A DNA stretch of 8,855 nt from Candidatus Sivonenia alaskensis PMM_0068. Lineage in GTDB: Bacteria; Cyanobacteriota; Cyanobacteriia; Gloeobacterales; PMM-0068. Positions 1-5,226 of the stretch are shown piece by piece (within the stretch, counting starts at the first letter, position 1; every line of letters begins with the position of its first letter). The translations under genes and the position numbers were made by a program. The notes beneath the pieces were generated by a model, which saw nothing but the letters and a program-made list of their open reading frames with translations, had not been told where the DNA came from and made no database searches. Where the stretch lies: NCBI GenBank assembly GCA_949127685.1, contig CASBPW010000201.1:1-8855 (forward strand), in the 5' to 3' direction.

Positions 1-1
1 G

Positions 2-190
2 GCTGCGCTCGATAAAAAATCTGGACGAGATGTCGTGGAGCTGATGCAACGCATTACCAAAGAGCAGGGAGCTACGATTTTACTGGTGACGCATGATAAC
101 CGCATCCTCGATATTGCCGACCGCATTATCGATATGGAAGATGGCTGTCTTTTAGATCAAGACTTAGATACTGCTTCTTCATCAAGTTGA
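2..190 (+). CDS. devA: DevA-family ABC transporter ATP-binding subunit, C-terminal fragment
   Basis: This is the last 62 codons of an ATPase gene whose 5' part lies outside the window; the reading frame starts at base 2 and ends at a TGA at 188-190. The visible part begins in the D-loop (AALDKKSG, residues 1-8) just after where Walker B would be. It contains the H-loop histidine in LLVTHDNR (His31 of the fragment), followed by ILDIADRIIDMEDG, wording characteristic of the DevA branch that pairs with DevC permeases and DevB/HlyD-type membrane-fusion proteins. Family knowledge: DevBCA-type exporters move glycolipids or other envelope substrates out of cyanobacterial cells. The devB and devC partners would be expected upstream, outside the window. 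The substrate is unknown, and cyanobacteria often carry several paralogues, so the devA symbol is a family label. The ABC ATPase call is near certain; the DevA subfamily is likely. Confidence 0.8.
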   Translation, partial: AALDKKSGRDVVELMQRITKEQGATILLVTHDNRILDIADRIIDMEDGCLLDQDLDTASSSS

Positions 191-215
191 ATCTGAACTA
201 TCTCTATGATTCAAC
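186..215. terminator. Inverted repeat at the end of the ABC ATPase gene, possible weak terminator
   Basis: GTTGAATC (186-193) and GATTCAAC (208-215) form a perfect 8-bp inverted repeat with a 14-nt loop. The left arm contains the TGA stop codon of the ABC ATPase gene. A short T-run (231-237) follows, but it is about 16 nt beyond the stem, and the stem is AT-rich, so this would be a poor intrinsic terminator. A third copy of GTTGAAT lies at 259-265 and could pair with the right arm instead. The repeat is clear, but its function is inferred. Confidence 0.3.
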
Positions 216-280
216 AACCATTCATATTTAGTTTTTCTGGTGCCGTGCAAGTGCGCATGTTGAATGTCAGAAATTTTTCT

Positions 281-619
281 TCAGATTCGGTTACTTATAT
301 CTTCTGCCGTAATAGAAGCAACAAGCACGGATAATCCGTACAATCGTTCACCGATTGAGAAATCTTGCTGCATAAGCAATATTCCAGCATGAAGCCTGCT
401 TTCAGCCAAAAACTGCTTGTGGAGCTTGCCGAAGTCCCGAATGTTATATGTGCAAATGATCCGACTATTTTGACCAGCCCATAGTAACTGTTCTTCATCC
501 GAAAATCCTTCTCGTTTGACCTCGCTTACCGTCGTCACATCAACATCCCTCTGGCGTAGTGCCATCAGCAGCGCTCGGTTCATGCTGTCTTCGTCTAGGT
601 AGAGACGAATGACGCTCAT
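281..619 (-). CDS. DUF5615 family PIN-like protein, probable toxin
   Basis: The 112-residue protein matches the DUF5615 (PIN-like) family in size and layout. It has an N-terminal acidic strand motif YLDED (residues 7-11), then TVSEVKREGFSDEEQLLWA (30-48) with the acidic SDEE segment, and then CTYNIRDFGKLH (56-67) with the conserved Asp62-Phe63. D9, E10, D11, E42 and D62 are candidate metal-binding residues of a PIN-type nuclease site. Its ATG overlaps the stop of the upstream DUF433 gene as ATGA (616-619), so translation is probably coupled; the sequence just upstream also offers AGGAG. Family knowledge: DUF5615 genes usually sit directly after DUF433 genes and are regarded as toxin-antitoxin pairs, with DUF5615 as the presumed RNase. 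No active-site residue appears lost. The family call is strong; actual toxicity is inference. Confidence 0.85.
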   Translation of the reverse strand: MSVIRLYLDEDSMNRALLMALRQRDVDVTTVSEVKREGFSDEEQLLWAGQNSRIICTYNIRDFGKLHKQFLAESRLHAGILLMQQDFSIGERLYGLSVLVASITAEDISNRI

Positions 620-918
620 TGCTCCTGTTCCTTTGCATCAAGATGTTCAGCGTATAAGCGATCGTAGTCTTCTCGATCTTGTTGTAAAGCCTGCTCTATC
701 TCTTCTCGATTCGCGTGATAGTAAGTAAGGGCAGCATAAACCTGTGCCATGCTTAGATACCCCCAGTTGTCCGCAATTTCTTCGGGCATTAAACCTTGTT
801 TCCACAATGTTGTAATACGACCAACTGTAATTCTTGTGCCTGTGATACGGGGGCGGTTTCCGCAAATATCAGGAGTACGAACGATGAGCGTACCAATATC
901 AACAATAGCTACTGTCAT
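616..918 (-). CDS. DUF433 domain protein, probable antitoxin
   Basis: This 100-residue protein has the DUF433 pattern: DICGNRPRITGTRITVGRI (about 17-35), corresponding to the family's usual 'P.I.GG.P.I.GTRI.V' segment. It is followed by a helix-turn-helix-like stretch, LMPEEIADNWGYLSMAQVYAALTYY (43-67). The C-terminal third (about 68-100) is a charged helix (HANREEIEQALQQDREDYDRLYAEHL), probably the part that binds the partner. It is the first gene of a two-gene unit with the DUF5615 gene and overlaps it by 4 bp. An AAGGAGGG ribosome-binding site lies 3 nt upstream of the ATG, the strongest in the window. Antitoxins of this layout usually bind their own promoter, which would place the operator in 919-1021; no clear operator palindrome could be assigned. 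The family call is strong; the antitoxin role rests on context. Confidence 0.85.
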   Translation of the reverse strand: MTVAIVDIGTLIVRTPDICGNRPRITGTRITVGRITTLWKQGLMPEEIADNWGYLSMAQVYAALTYYHANREEIEQALQQDREDYDRLYAEHLDAKEQEQ

Positions 919-921
919 ATT

Positions 922-929
922 CCCTCCTT
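922..929 (-). promoter_or_regulatory. Strong Shine-Dalgarno of the DUF433 gene
   Basis: On the minus strand the sequence reads AAGGAGGG followed by AAT and the ATG at 918-916. It supports this start codon and stands out because most other genes in the window have weak or no Shine-Dalgarno. Confidence 0.75.
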
Positions 930-939
930 AATCTTTTCC

Positions 940-967
940 ATCATACAAAAACTGTTGCCACAGTAAA
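940..967 (-). promoter_or_regulatory. Candidate promoter of the DUF433/DUF5615 pair
   Basis: On the minus strand, TTTACT (967-962) is followed after 16 nt by TATGAT (945-940). This would start transcription near 933, leaving a short leader that carries the Shine-Dalgarno. Both hexamers match the sigma-70 consensus imperfectly, and the call comes from inspection only. Confidence 0.35.
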
Positions 968-1021
968 TAGAAGTCTATGTTGAGACAGCACTCACCGATA
1001 AATAATTATATTAGTATGCGC

Positions 1022-1756
1022 TTACTTCTTAGCGGTGGAGTTCAAAGTCCGAGCATACTGCAAAGATTCAGATGAAGCAACGATTGTGATTCGGTCTGCC
1101 TCTTTTGCATCTTTAGTTTGACGCAGTACGTCAAAGAGCTTTTGAAAAGGTATCACGGAGATTTTAGTATTTTTAGCAAGTTCGGGATTTTTCTGTTTGA
1201 GGGCAGCAAAAGTTCTCTCAGCGTCCTGGCTATCGAAGAAAAAAGGTTGGACTGTTTGGCCATTCTGCTTTACCCCAAGCACATTTTTTTCACTTTTATC
1301 GGTGAGGGCGAAAACAGGAATACCTGGATAAATTTTAAGACTTTTCTCTTTTTCCTGGGCCAGTTTCAAGGCATAGCGCAAAGAACTTTGGGCAGGCAAG
1401 ATTTCAATAGCAAGCTTATTCTTTTTATTCTCCTTGCCAAACTCTAAAGCTTTGCCCAAGGGCAATGCCTTTGCCTTCACCGATTTAGCCAAGGTAGGAT
1501 TGGACTTCTGAAGGACATTTTGAAAATCAGCGAGTTCTTGCTTACTCAAGAAAAAATAGGCAATTTGAGTGGCAGAGGTCTTGGCTCCCTTTGGAGGTGC
1601 GACAAGAACAGGGCTACTCTTCTCGTTCAGGAAGGTAAAAACAGGAATCCTATCCATCTTTTGAAGCACTACGTTCTCATCCAACGCATGCGCTGGTTGG
1701 CTGAGCGCTAGACCAAGGGTGGTACCTAGCAAAAAGAGAGCTATTTGATTACGCAC
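1022..1756 (-). CDS. tic22: Tic22-like family protein, exported (periplasmic chaperone-type)
   Basis: The 244-residue protein starts at a GTG (1756-1754) supported by AAGGA 8 nt upstream. Residues 1-24 form a Sec signal peptide with a hydrophobic core (IALFLLGTTLGLALS) and an AHA cleavage site before LDE. The mature part shows the internal two-fold repeat of the Tic22 fold. IPVF occurs at 37-40 and again at 146-149. The FF...Q...L...NP.LAK segment at 68-91 recurs at 172-195, and SLRYALKL (125-132) recurs as SLQYARTL (231-238). Family knowledge: plastid Tic22 works in protein import, while cyanobacterial Tic22 is a soluble periplasmic factor linked to outer-membrane biogenesis. The protein is lysine-rich. 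The gene follows the DUF2993 gene on the same strand after a gap of about 77 bp, so the two may be co-transcribed. The family call is confident; the specific role is by homology. Confidence 0.85.
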   Translation of the reverse strand: MRNQIALFLLGTTLGLALSQPAHALDENVVLQKMDRIPVFTFLNEKSSPVLVAPPKGAKTSATQIAYFFLSKQELADFQNVLQKSNPTLAKSVKAKALPLGKALEFGKENKKNKLAIEILPAQSSLRYALKLAQEKEKSLKIYPGIPVFALTDKSEKNVLGVKQNGQTVQPFFFDSQDAERTFAALKQKNPELAKNTKISVIPFQKLFDVLRQTKDAKEADRITIVASSESLQYARTLNSTAKK

Positions 1757-1764
1757 GCAAGAAG

Positions 1765-1769
1765 TCCTT
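1765..1769 (-). promoter_or_regulatory. Shine-Dalgarno selecting the GTG start of tic22
   Basis: AAGGA on the minus strand lies 8 nt before the GTG at 1756-1754. It supports this non-ATG start, which also places the signal peptide exactly at the N-terminus. Confidence 0.6.
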
Positions 1770-1833
1770 TTAAGAAATAAACGAGATTCAGATATAACTC
1801 AAACTACCTTAATCTTGACTCTAAGGATATCGG

Positions 1834-2601
1834 TTAGGGGCGAATGGTAAAAATACCACTTAGCTGCATCAAGCCTTTACGGATATCCAGTGATTTAACC
1901 TGAGTGTCTTGTCCCAGATTGATCTTGAGATTCTGGAGCAGCTCGGTAGGGAGTAATTGACCGCTGGATTTCAATTCTGGATTATTTAATTTCAGCGTAT
2001 TGCTATTCAGAAGGTCTAGCCCTGTGGTAATTTGCACCGGAAGTGCTGGTCCCTGCTCAGGCATTAGGGTCGCCGCTACCTGTACCCGTCCCTGTTCCAG
2101 GAAACTTAGTTGGGGTTGATTCAGTGCAAGGGGTATCGAAGACGCAGGTCCGGCAAAGCTAGGCACTGAAAGCCTGAGGTTGGCAAGCTGCTTTTGGAAC
2201 TGGGGAGAAGTCAAATAATAGTTCAGATCGGATTCTGTCATCGTGATCGCCAAGTCTGCCTGAACTGGGCTCTTGAGTTTGACCCCACCTCCTCTAAGGG
2301 CTTGGCTCAGATCCAGTTGTACCATGCGACCCACCAAATTGACCGAATGAGCCTGTATTCCTTGGTAGACTACGTTATCAGCAGTGACATTGATTTGAGG
2401 AATCAGCCCCCCTAGAAGTTCCTGGTCCGTTGCTTGGAGCTTAATATCCAAATTGTCTGCTTTAGTCACCTGTTGCATCACCCATGTTTTGAGCAGCGGA
2501 GTGAGCAAAGAACCAAGCCATTGGGCTTTGGCAGAGGGCGCAAGAGAAGACCAGAGCAGGGATAGCAAGATAGTTAACATCCAAACAGGAATTTTACGCA
2601 T
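1834..2601 (-). CDS. DUF2993 (LmeA-like) exported protein
   Basis: The reading frame could open at a GTG at 2661 (275 residues). I prefer the ATG at 2601 (255 residues), because that Met directly begins a signal peptide (MRKIPVWMLTILLSLLW, then APSAKA before QW) and leaves 80 bp for promoters towards the divergent TPR gene. Neither start has a good Shine-Dalgarno. The mature part matches the DUF2993 pattern: an N-terminal LLTPLLKTWVMQQVTKADNL helix, a beta-rich segment with ELLGGLIPQINVTADNVVYQG, and the family-typical LAITMTESDLNYYLTSPQFQKQL, with further beta strands to the C-terminus (SGIFTIRP). Family knowledge: DUF2993 includes mycobacterial LmeA, a periplasmic phospholipid-binding protein; cyanobacterial members are mostly uncharacterised. 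A lipid-binding or lipid-transfer role in the periplasm is therefore plausible but inferred. Its neighbours, also exported proteins, fit an envelope function. Confidence 0.8.
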   Translation of the reverse strand: MRKIPVWMLTILLSLLWSSLAPSAKAQWLGSLLTPLLKTWVMQQVTKADNLDIKLQATDQELLGGLIPQINVTADNVVYQGIQAHSVNLVGRMVQLDLSQALRGGGVKLKSPVQADLAITMTESDLNYYLTSPQFQKQLANLRLSVPSFAGPASSIPLALNQPQLSFLEQGRVQVAATLMPEQGPALPVQITTGLDLLNSNTLKLNNPELKSSGQLLPTELLQNLKINLGQDTQVKSLDIRKGLMQLSGIFTIRP

Positions 2602-2629
2602 AGCACTGCATGGCATTTGAGGTAAGAAC

Positions 2630-2642
2630 TCAATAGCATTGA
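2630..2642. promoter_or_regulatory. Small palindrome between the divergent DUF2993 and TPR genes
   Basis: TCAAT-AGC-ATTGA is a perfect 5-bp inverted repeat with a 3-nt centre. It lies midway in the 80 bp separating the preferred DUF2993 start (2601) from the TPR gene start (2682). It could be a shared operator, but a repeat this short may occur by chance, and no convincing -35/-10 pair was found on either strand here. Confidence 0.2.
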
Positions 2643-2681
2643 CGCTAGAGTAATACTGCACGTTCCACTACGTTCTATTTT

Positions 2682-3473
2682 ATGAAGAATATACTCAAAA
2701 ATTCACTAATGCAGCAGACCCTGCTCGGATTATGGCTTGGTGCAGCCTGTCTGGTCATACAACCACCCCTCTTGGCCCAGGCCGAGAACCCGACAGCTAG
2801 CTCTGCGGATAGCCTATTCCAAGATGCGTACAAAGCTCAAGACCCTGCCCGGCAGGCCCGCCTATATCGTGAATATCTTAAACTCAAGCCAGACGATGCT
2901 ACCGCCTGGAACAATCTAGGAATTGCGCTCAAAAGGCAGGCAGATTATGAAGCAGCTGTTTCCAGCTACCGTAAAGCTATCCAGAAAGCGCCAGAAGGAG
3001 ATAAGCCCCTCACCGCAAAAATCTATAACAATCTCGGTGAAGCCCTACGTCTTCAGAATAAGACTCCAGAGGCCCTCGCCGCTTTTAATAAGGCTTTAGA
3101 ATTAGACCCTAAGCTAGGCTTTGCCTACAATAACGTCGGGAAAATCTACTTTAGCCAGAATCGCTTAGAAGACGCGATTGTCTCTTTCCAGAAAGCGGTA
3201 TCCCTCACCCCCAACGAAGTAGAACCTCAAGGTAATTTGGCAGGTGCTCTGATTGCCGCCAAGCGTTACCAAGAAGCGATCCGGGCGGCAGAACAGGGTG
3301 TCAAGCTAGACCCGAAAGACCCAATTACTCGCTATAACTTGGGGCTGGCGCTGATGAAGCAAGCGGAAATCGAGCTCAAAACTGCCCAAAGCCTCTTTGA
3401 AGAAAAAGGCGATCAAAAGAATAGTGCTCGGGTAAGTAAACTCTTGAAAAACTTCCTGATCGATTCCAAATAG
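2682..3473 (+). CDS. Exported tetratricopeptide-repeat protein
   Basis: The 263-residue protein has a signal peptide (positive MKNILKNS, hydrophobic LLGLWLGAACLVI, cleavage near LAQA at 31-34). The Cys at 23 is in a GAAC context lacking the Leu/Val/Ile expected at lipobox -3, so lipidation is unlikely. A linker to about residue 45 and a DPARQARLYREYLKLKP half-repeat lead into TPR units at roughly 73-106 (AWNNLGIAL), 112-144 (IYNNLGEAL), 147-178 (AYNNVGKIY), 181-213 and a degenerate fifth at 215-240. The TPR consensus W/Y-N-N-L-G and A..KAL.L.P spacing is clear. TPR arrays are protein-binding scaffolds; the partner cannot be read from sequence. An alternative start at Met10 (2709) would still leave a signal peptide but lose most positive charge. 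It precedes rluD by 21 bp and is probably co-transcribed with it. Confidence 0.85.
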   Translation: MKNILKNSLMQQTLLGLWLGAACLVIQPPLLAQAENPTASSADSLFQDAYKAQDPARQARLYREYLKLKPDDATAWNNLGIALKRQADYEAAVSSYRKAIQKAPEGDKPLTAKIYNNLGEALRLQNKTPEALAAFNKALELDPKLGFAYNNVGKIYFSQNRLEDAIVSFQKAVSLTPNEVEPQGNLAGALIAAKRYQEAIRAAEQGVKLDPKDPITRYNLGLALMKQAEIELKTAQSLFEEKGDQKNSARVSKLLKNFLIDSK

Positions 3474-3494
3474 CAGGATAACGAAGTCACTCCT

Positions 3495-4469
3495 ATGCAT
3501 ACCCACCAACTGGTAGTTCCGCCAGATCCCTCGGAGCAGCGATTAGACCGATGGTTGGCAGCCCAACTGCCCGATTTGTCTCGTTCTCGTCTGCAAAAGT
3601 TGATCGATCAAGGGCAGGTGTTACTCAATCAGCATCCCTGTCTATCCAAGAGCCCGATCAAATCTGGAGATGAGGTTTCCGTTCAAGTCCCTGCCCCCGT
3701 AACTCTAGACCTCTCTCCCAGTGAAGGGAAAGCTGCCATGCTGGACATCCTCTATGAAGACGAGCAGTTAATCGTCCTCAATAAACCCGTCGGTATGGTC
3801 GTTCACCCGGCTCCGGGGCATAGCAGCGGCACTTTGGTTCATGCCCTGCTCGCCCATTGTTCTGATTTATCAGGAATTAACGGCGTAGAACGTCCCGGCA
3901 TTGTTCACCGATTGGACAAAGACACCAGTGGGGTTCTAGTCGTTGCCAAGACCGACTTAGCCCATCAAAGTCTACAGGCTCAGATCCAGGCTAAAACAGC
4001 TCAACGAGAGTACTTAGGCATTGTCTGGGGCGCTCCCAAAACGCCAATGGGTATAGTAGATGCTCCTATTGGCCGCCATCCGGTCCAGCGAAAAAAAATG
4101 GCGGTGGTAGAAAATGGCCGTTCTGCCCGGACCCATTGGAAAGTCCTGGAACGCATGGGCAACTATACCCTGATCGGATTTCGCCTAGAGACGGGTCGCA
4201 CCCACCAAATCCGGGTCCATAGCTTCCACATGGGCCACCCGATCGTAGCGGACCCTTTGTATGGGCAGGGGAAACTGCCCAAGGTCAACTTTCAAGGCCA
4301 GGTGCTTCATGCCTATCGCTTGCAGTTCACCCATCCCGTTACCCAAGAAGCAATAAGTTGTACAGCCCCTCTCCCAGATAATTGGCTTAAGCTTCTGCGG
4401 TACTTAAGAAGTCAGGCTATGATGCTGGATCCGCTGTTAGCTCGTCCAATAGTCCTGGAATGGGATTGA
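3495..4469 (+). CDS. rluD: RluA/RluD-family 23S rRNA pseudouridine synthase
   Basis: The 324-residue protein begins with an S4 RNA-binding domain (about 16-62: QRLDRWLAAQLPDLSRSRLQKLIDQG...GDEVSVQ). This is followed by the RluA catalytic domain starting at ILYEDEQLIVLNKPVGMVVHP (85-105). The signature GIVHRLDKDTSG (135-146) carries the catalytic Asp141, and LETGRTHQIRVH (231-242) is the second conserved family motif. Length and domain order match E. coli RluD, which isomerises U1911, U1915 and U1917 in helix 69 of 23S rRNA; the exact targets here are inferred. The last 17 or so residues lie beyond the conserved core and overlap the 3' end of the opposite-strand rimM. No strong Shine-Dalgarno precedes the ATG. 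Other RluA-family members (RluC, YlyB types) remain possible, but the S4 domain plus HRLDKDTSG favours an RluD-like enzyme. Confidence 0.87.
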   Translation: MHTHQLVVPPDPSEQRLDRWLAAQLPDLSRSRLQKLIDQGQVLLNQHPCLSKSPIKSGDEVSVQVPAPVTLDLSPSEGKAAMLDILYEDEQLIVLNKPVGMVVHPAPGHSSGTLVHALLAHCSDLSGINGVERPGIVHRLDKDTSGVLVVAKTDLAHQSLQAQIQAKTAQREYLGIVWGAPKTPMGIVDAPIGRHPVQRKKMAVVENGRSARTHWKVLERMGNYTLIGFRLETGRTHQIRVHSFHMGHPIVADPLYGQGKLPKVNFQGQVLHAYRLQFTHPVTQEAISCTAPLPDNWLKLLRYLRSQAMMLDPLLARPIVLEWD

Positions 4470-4962
4470 TTTCAAGCCGTTTATTTTCTAGGTCTACTAC
4501 GGGAACTAGGGCTTTTACGAAGGGGACCATTAGCTTTTGCTTGGGCGTTTGAATAACCAGAATGTCATTGCCAAAGGTATTCATATCCACCACTGGCCCT
4601 AGGACTGCACCCGTATCCTGTCGATAGGCCATCAGTCCAATCAGGTCCATGACATGAAATTCATCGGGCGCGAGCACAGGCCGTTCTTCGCTAGAAACAA
4701 CGAACTGCCAACCACGCAGGGCTTCTGCCGCATCAGAGTCATCCACGCCCTTAAGTTGGACCAAATACTGCTTTTTGCTGGCGTGATAGCGACCTGATAA
4801 GAGATGGACCGCTCGATGTTGCCCATCCGGTCCCTGCAAACGGCGAGGGCCCACTTCCGTCAAACGTTCTGGGAAATCAGTTTCTGGCAGCACCTTCAAT
4901 TCACCTTTGAGTCCGTGGCTACCGACTACCGTCCCAATCAACCACCATGTTTCTTCTGTCAT
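4417..4962 (-). CDS. rimM: Ribosome maturation factor RimM
   Basis: The 181-residue protein has the two RimM domains. The N-terminal beta-barrel opens with WLIGTVVGSHGLKGELKVLPETDFPERL (7-34), carrying the family hallmark G-x-HG-x-KGE. The C-terminal PRC barrel spans about 101-173 (EFHVMDLIGLMAY...GPVVDMNTFGNDILVIQ...LMVPFV...VPVVDLENKRLEINPIPGLLD). Family knowledge: RimM binds ribosomal protein S19 and assists late 30S head assembly. The ATG at 4962 has no visible Shine-Dalgarno, but the hallmark motif begins right after it. The short tail after GLLD (ELTADPAS) is beyond the usual family end. The gene is not next to trmD, rpsP or rplS here; instead it converges on rluD and overlaps it by 53 bp. 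The call is firm. Confidence 0.93.
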   Translation of the reverse strand: MTEETWWLIGTVVGSHGLKGELKVLPETDFPERLTEVGPRRLQGPDGQHRAVHLLSGRYHASKKQYLVQLKGVDDSDAAEALRGWQFVVSSEERPVLAPDEFHVMDLIGLMAYRQDTGAVLGPVVDMNTFGNDILVIQTPKQKLMVPFVKALVPVVDLENKRLEINPIPGLLDELTADPAS

Positions 4963-5103
4963 ATTCGAAGCAGCCCAAGCCTAAAGCAACCACAAAGGTA
5001 TTTGAAAATAGCTGACGCTAATGTTTTCTATGTCTGATGGGAGAGAAGCACGACTAGACCCACCATCCCTGAACCAATAGTCTATCTTGTTTCTTTAGGC
5101 GTT

Positions 5104-5148
5104 ACAGGAGCGGCGCTCTAGAGGCCTTGGCGCACCCGCTGTTCCTGT
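5104..5148. repeat. Long GC-rich hairpin in the divergent intergenic region
   Basis: ACAGGAGCGGCG (5104-5115) pairs with CGCTGTTCCTGT (5137-5148) over 12 continuous positions, 10 Watson-Crick and 2 G-U when read as plus-strand RNA. The 21-nt loop holds the palindrome CTCTAGAG. Neither flank has a U-tract and no gene ends here, so it is not a normal terminator. Possible roles are a structured leader of rimM, a binding site, a small RNA or an interspersed repeat; the sequence does not decide. Confidence 0.5.
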
Positions 5149-5190
5149 TATCGGGGATTCACTAGAACATTCCACAGACGCAGGGTGCGA

Positions 5191-5196
5191 TACAAT
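5191..5196 (+). promoter_or_regulatory. Candidate -10 element of the E2 gene
   Basis: TACAAT matches the sigma-70 -10 consensus at 5 of 6 positions and lies about 30 bp before the E2 ATG, implying a leader of about 24 nt. The matching -35 is weak (TTCCAC at 5170-5175, spacing 15), so it may need an activator or be a different promoter type. Confidence 0.35.
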
Positions 5197-5226
5197 CACT
5201 CGTACTGTTGCGTTTCATAGCTTGCG

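Larger units (their letters stand above)
4963..5226. other. Divergent intergenic region between rimM and the E2 gene
   Basis: This stretch of 264 bp separates the divergent starts of rimM and the E2 gene. I see no convincing protein gene and no tRNA. It holds a long hairpin (5104-5148), a -10-like TACAAT (5191-5196) towards E2, and a weak 5-bp inverted repeat GATGG/CCATC (5036-5067). No clear rimM promoter could be assigned. Confidence 0.6.

Noticed and set aside
1118..1447. A 109-codon plus-strand open frame inside tic22
   Set aside because: It is antisense to the conserved two-fold repeat of Tic22 and shows no family features.
2602..2661. A 20-residue N-terminal extension of the DUF2993 protein from a GTG at 2661
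   Set aside because: It would push the signal peptide inward behind a 20-residue extension and leave only 20 bp to the divergent TPR gene; the Met at 2601 fits better.
2748..2750. A lipobox cysteine in the TPR protein (Cys23)
   Set aside because: The preceding residues are Gly-Ala-Ala, lacking the Leu/Val/Ile normally at -3, and a standard cleavage site (LAQA) follows, so ordinary Sec export is more likely.
4963..5226. A possible tRNA or small protein gene in the rimM-E2 spacer
   Set aside because: No T-arm motif with matching acceptor ends was found on either strand, and the short open frame crossing it (4804-5037) runs antisense into rimM.
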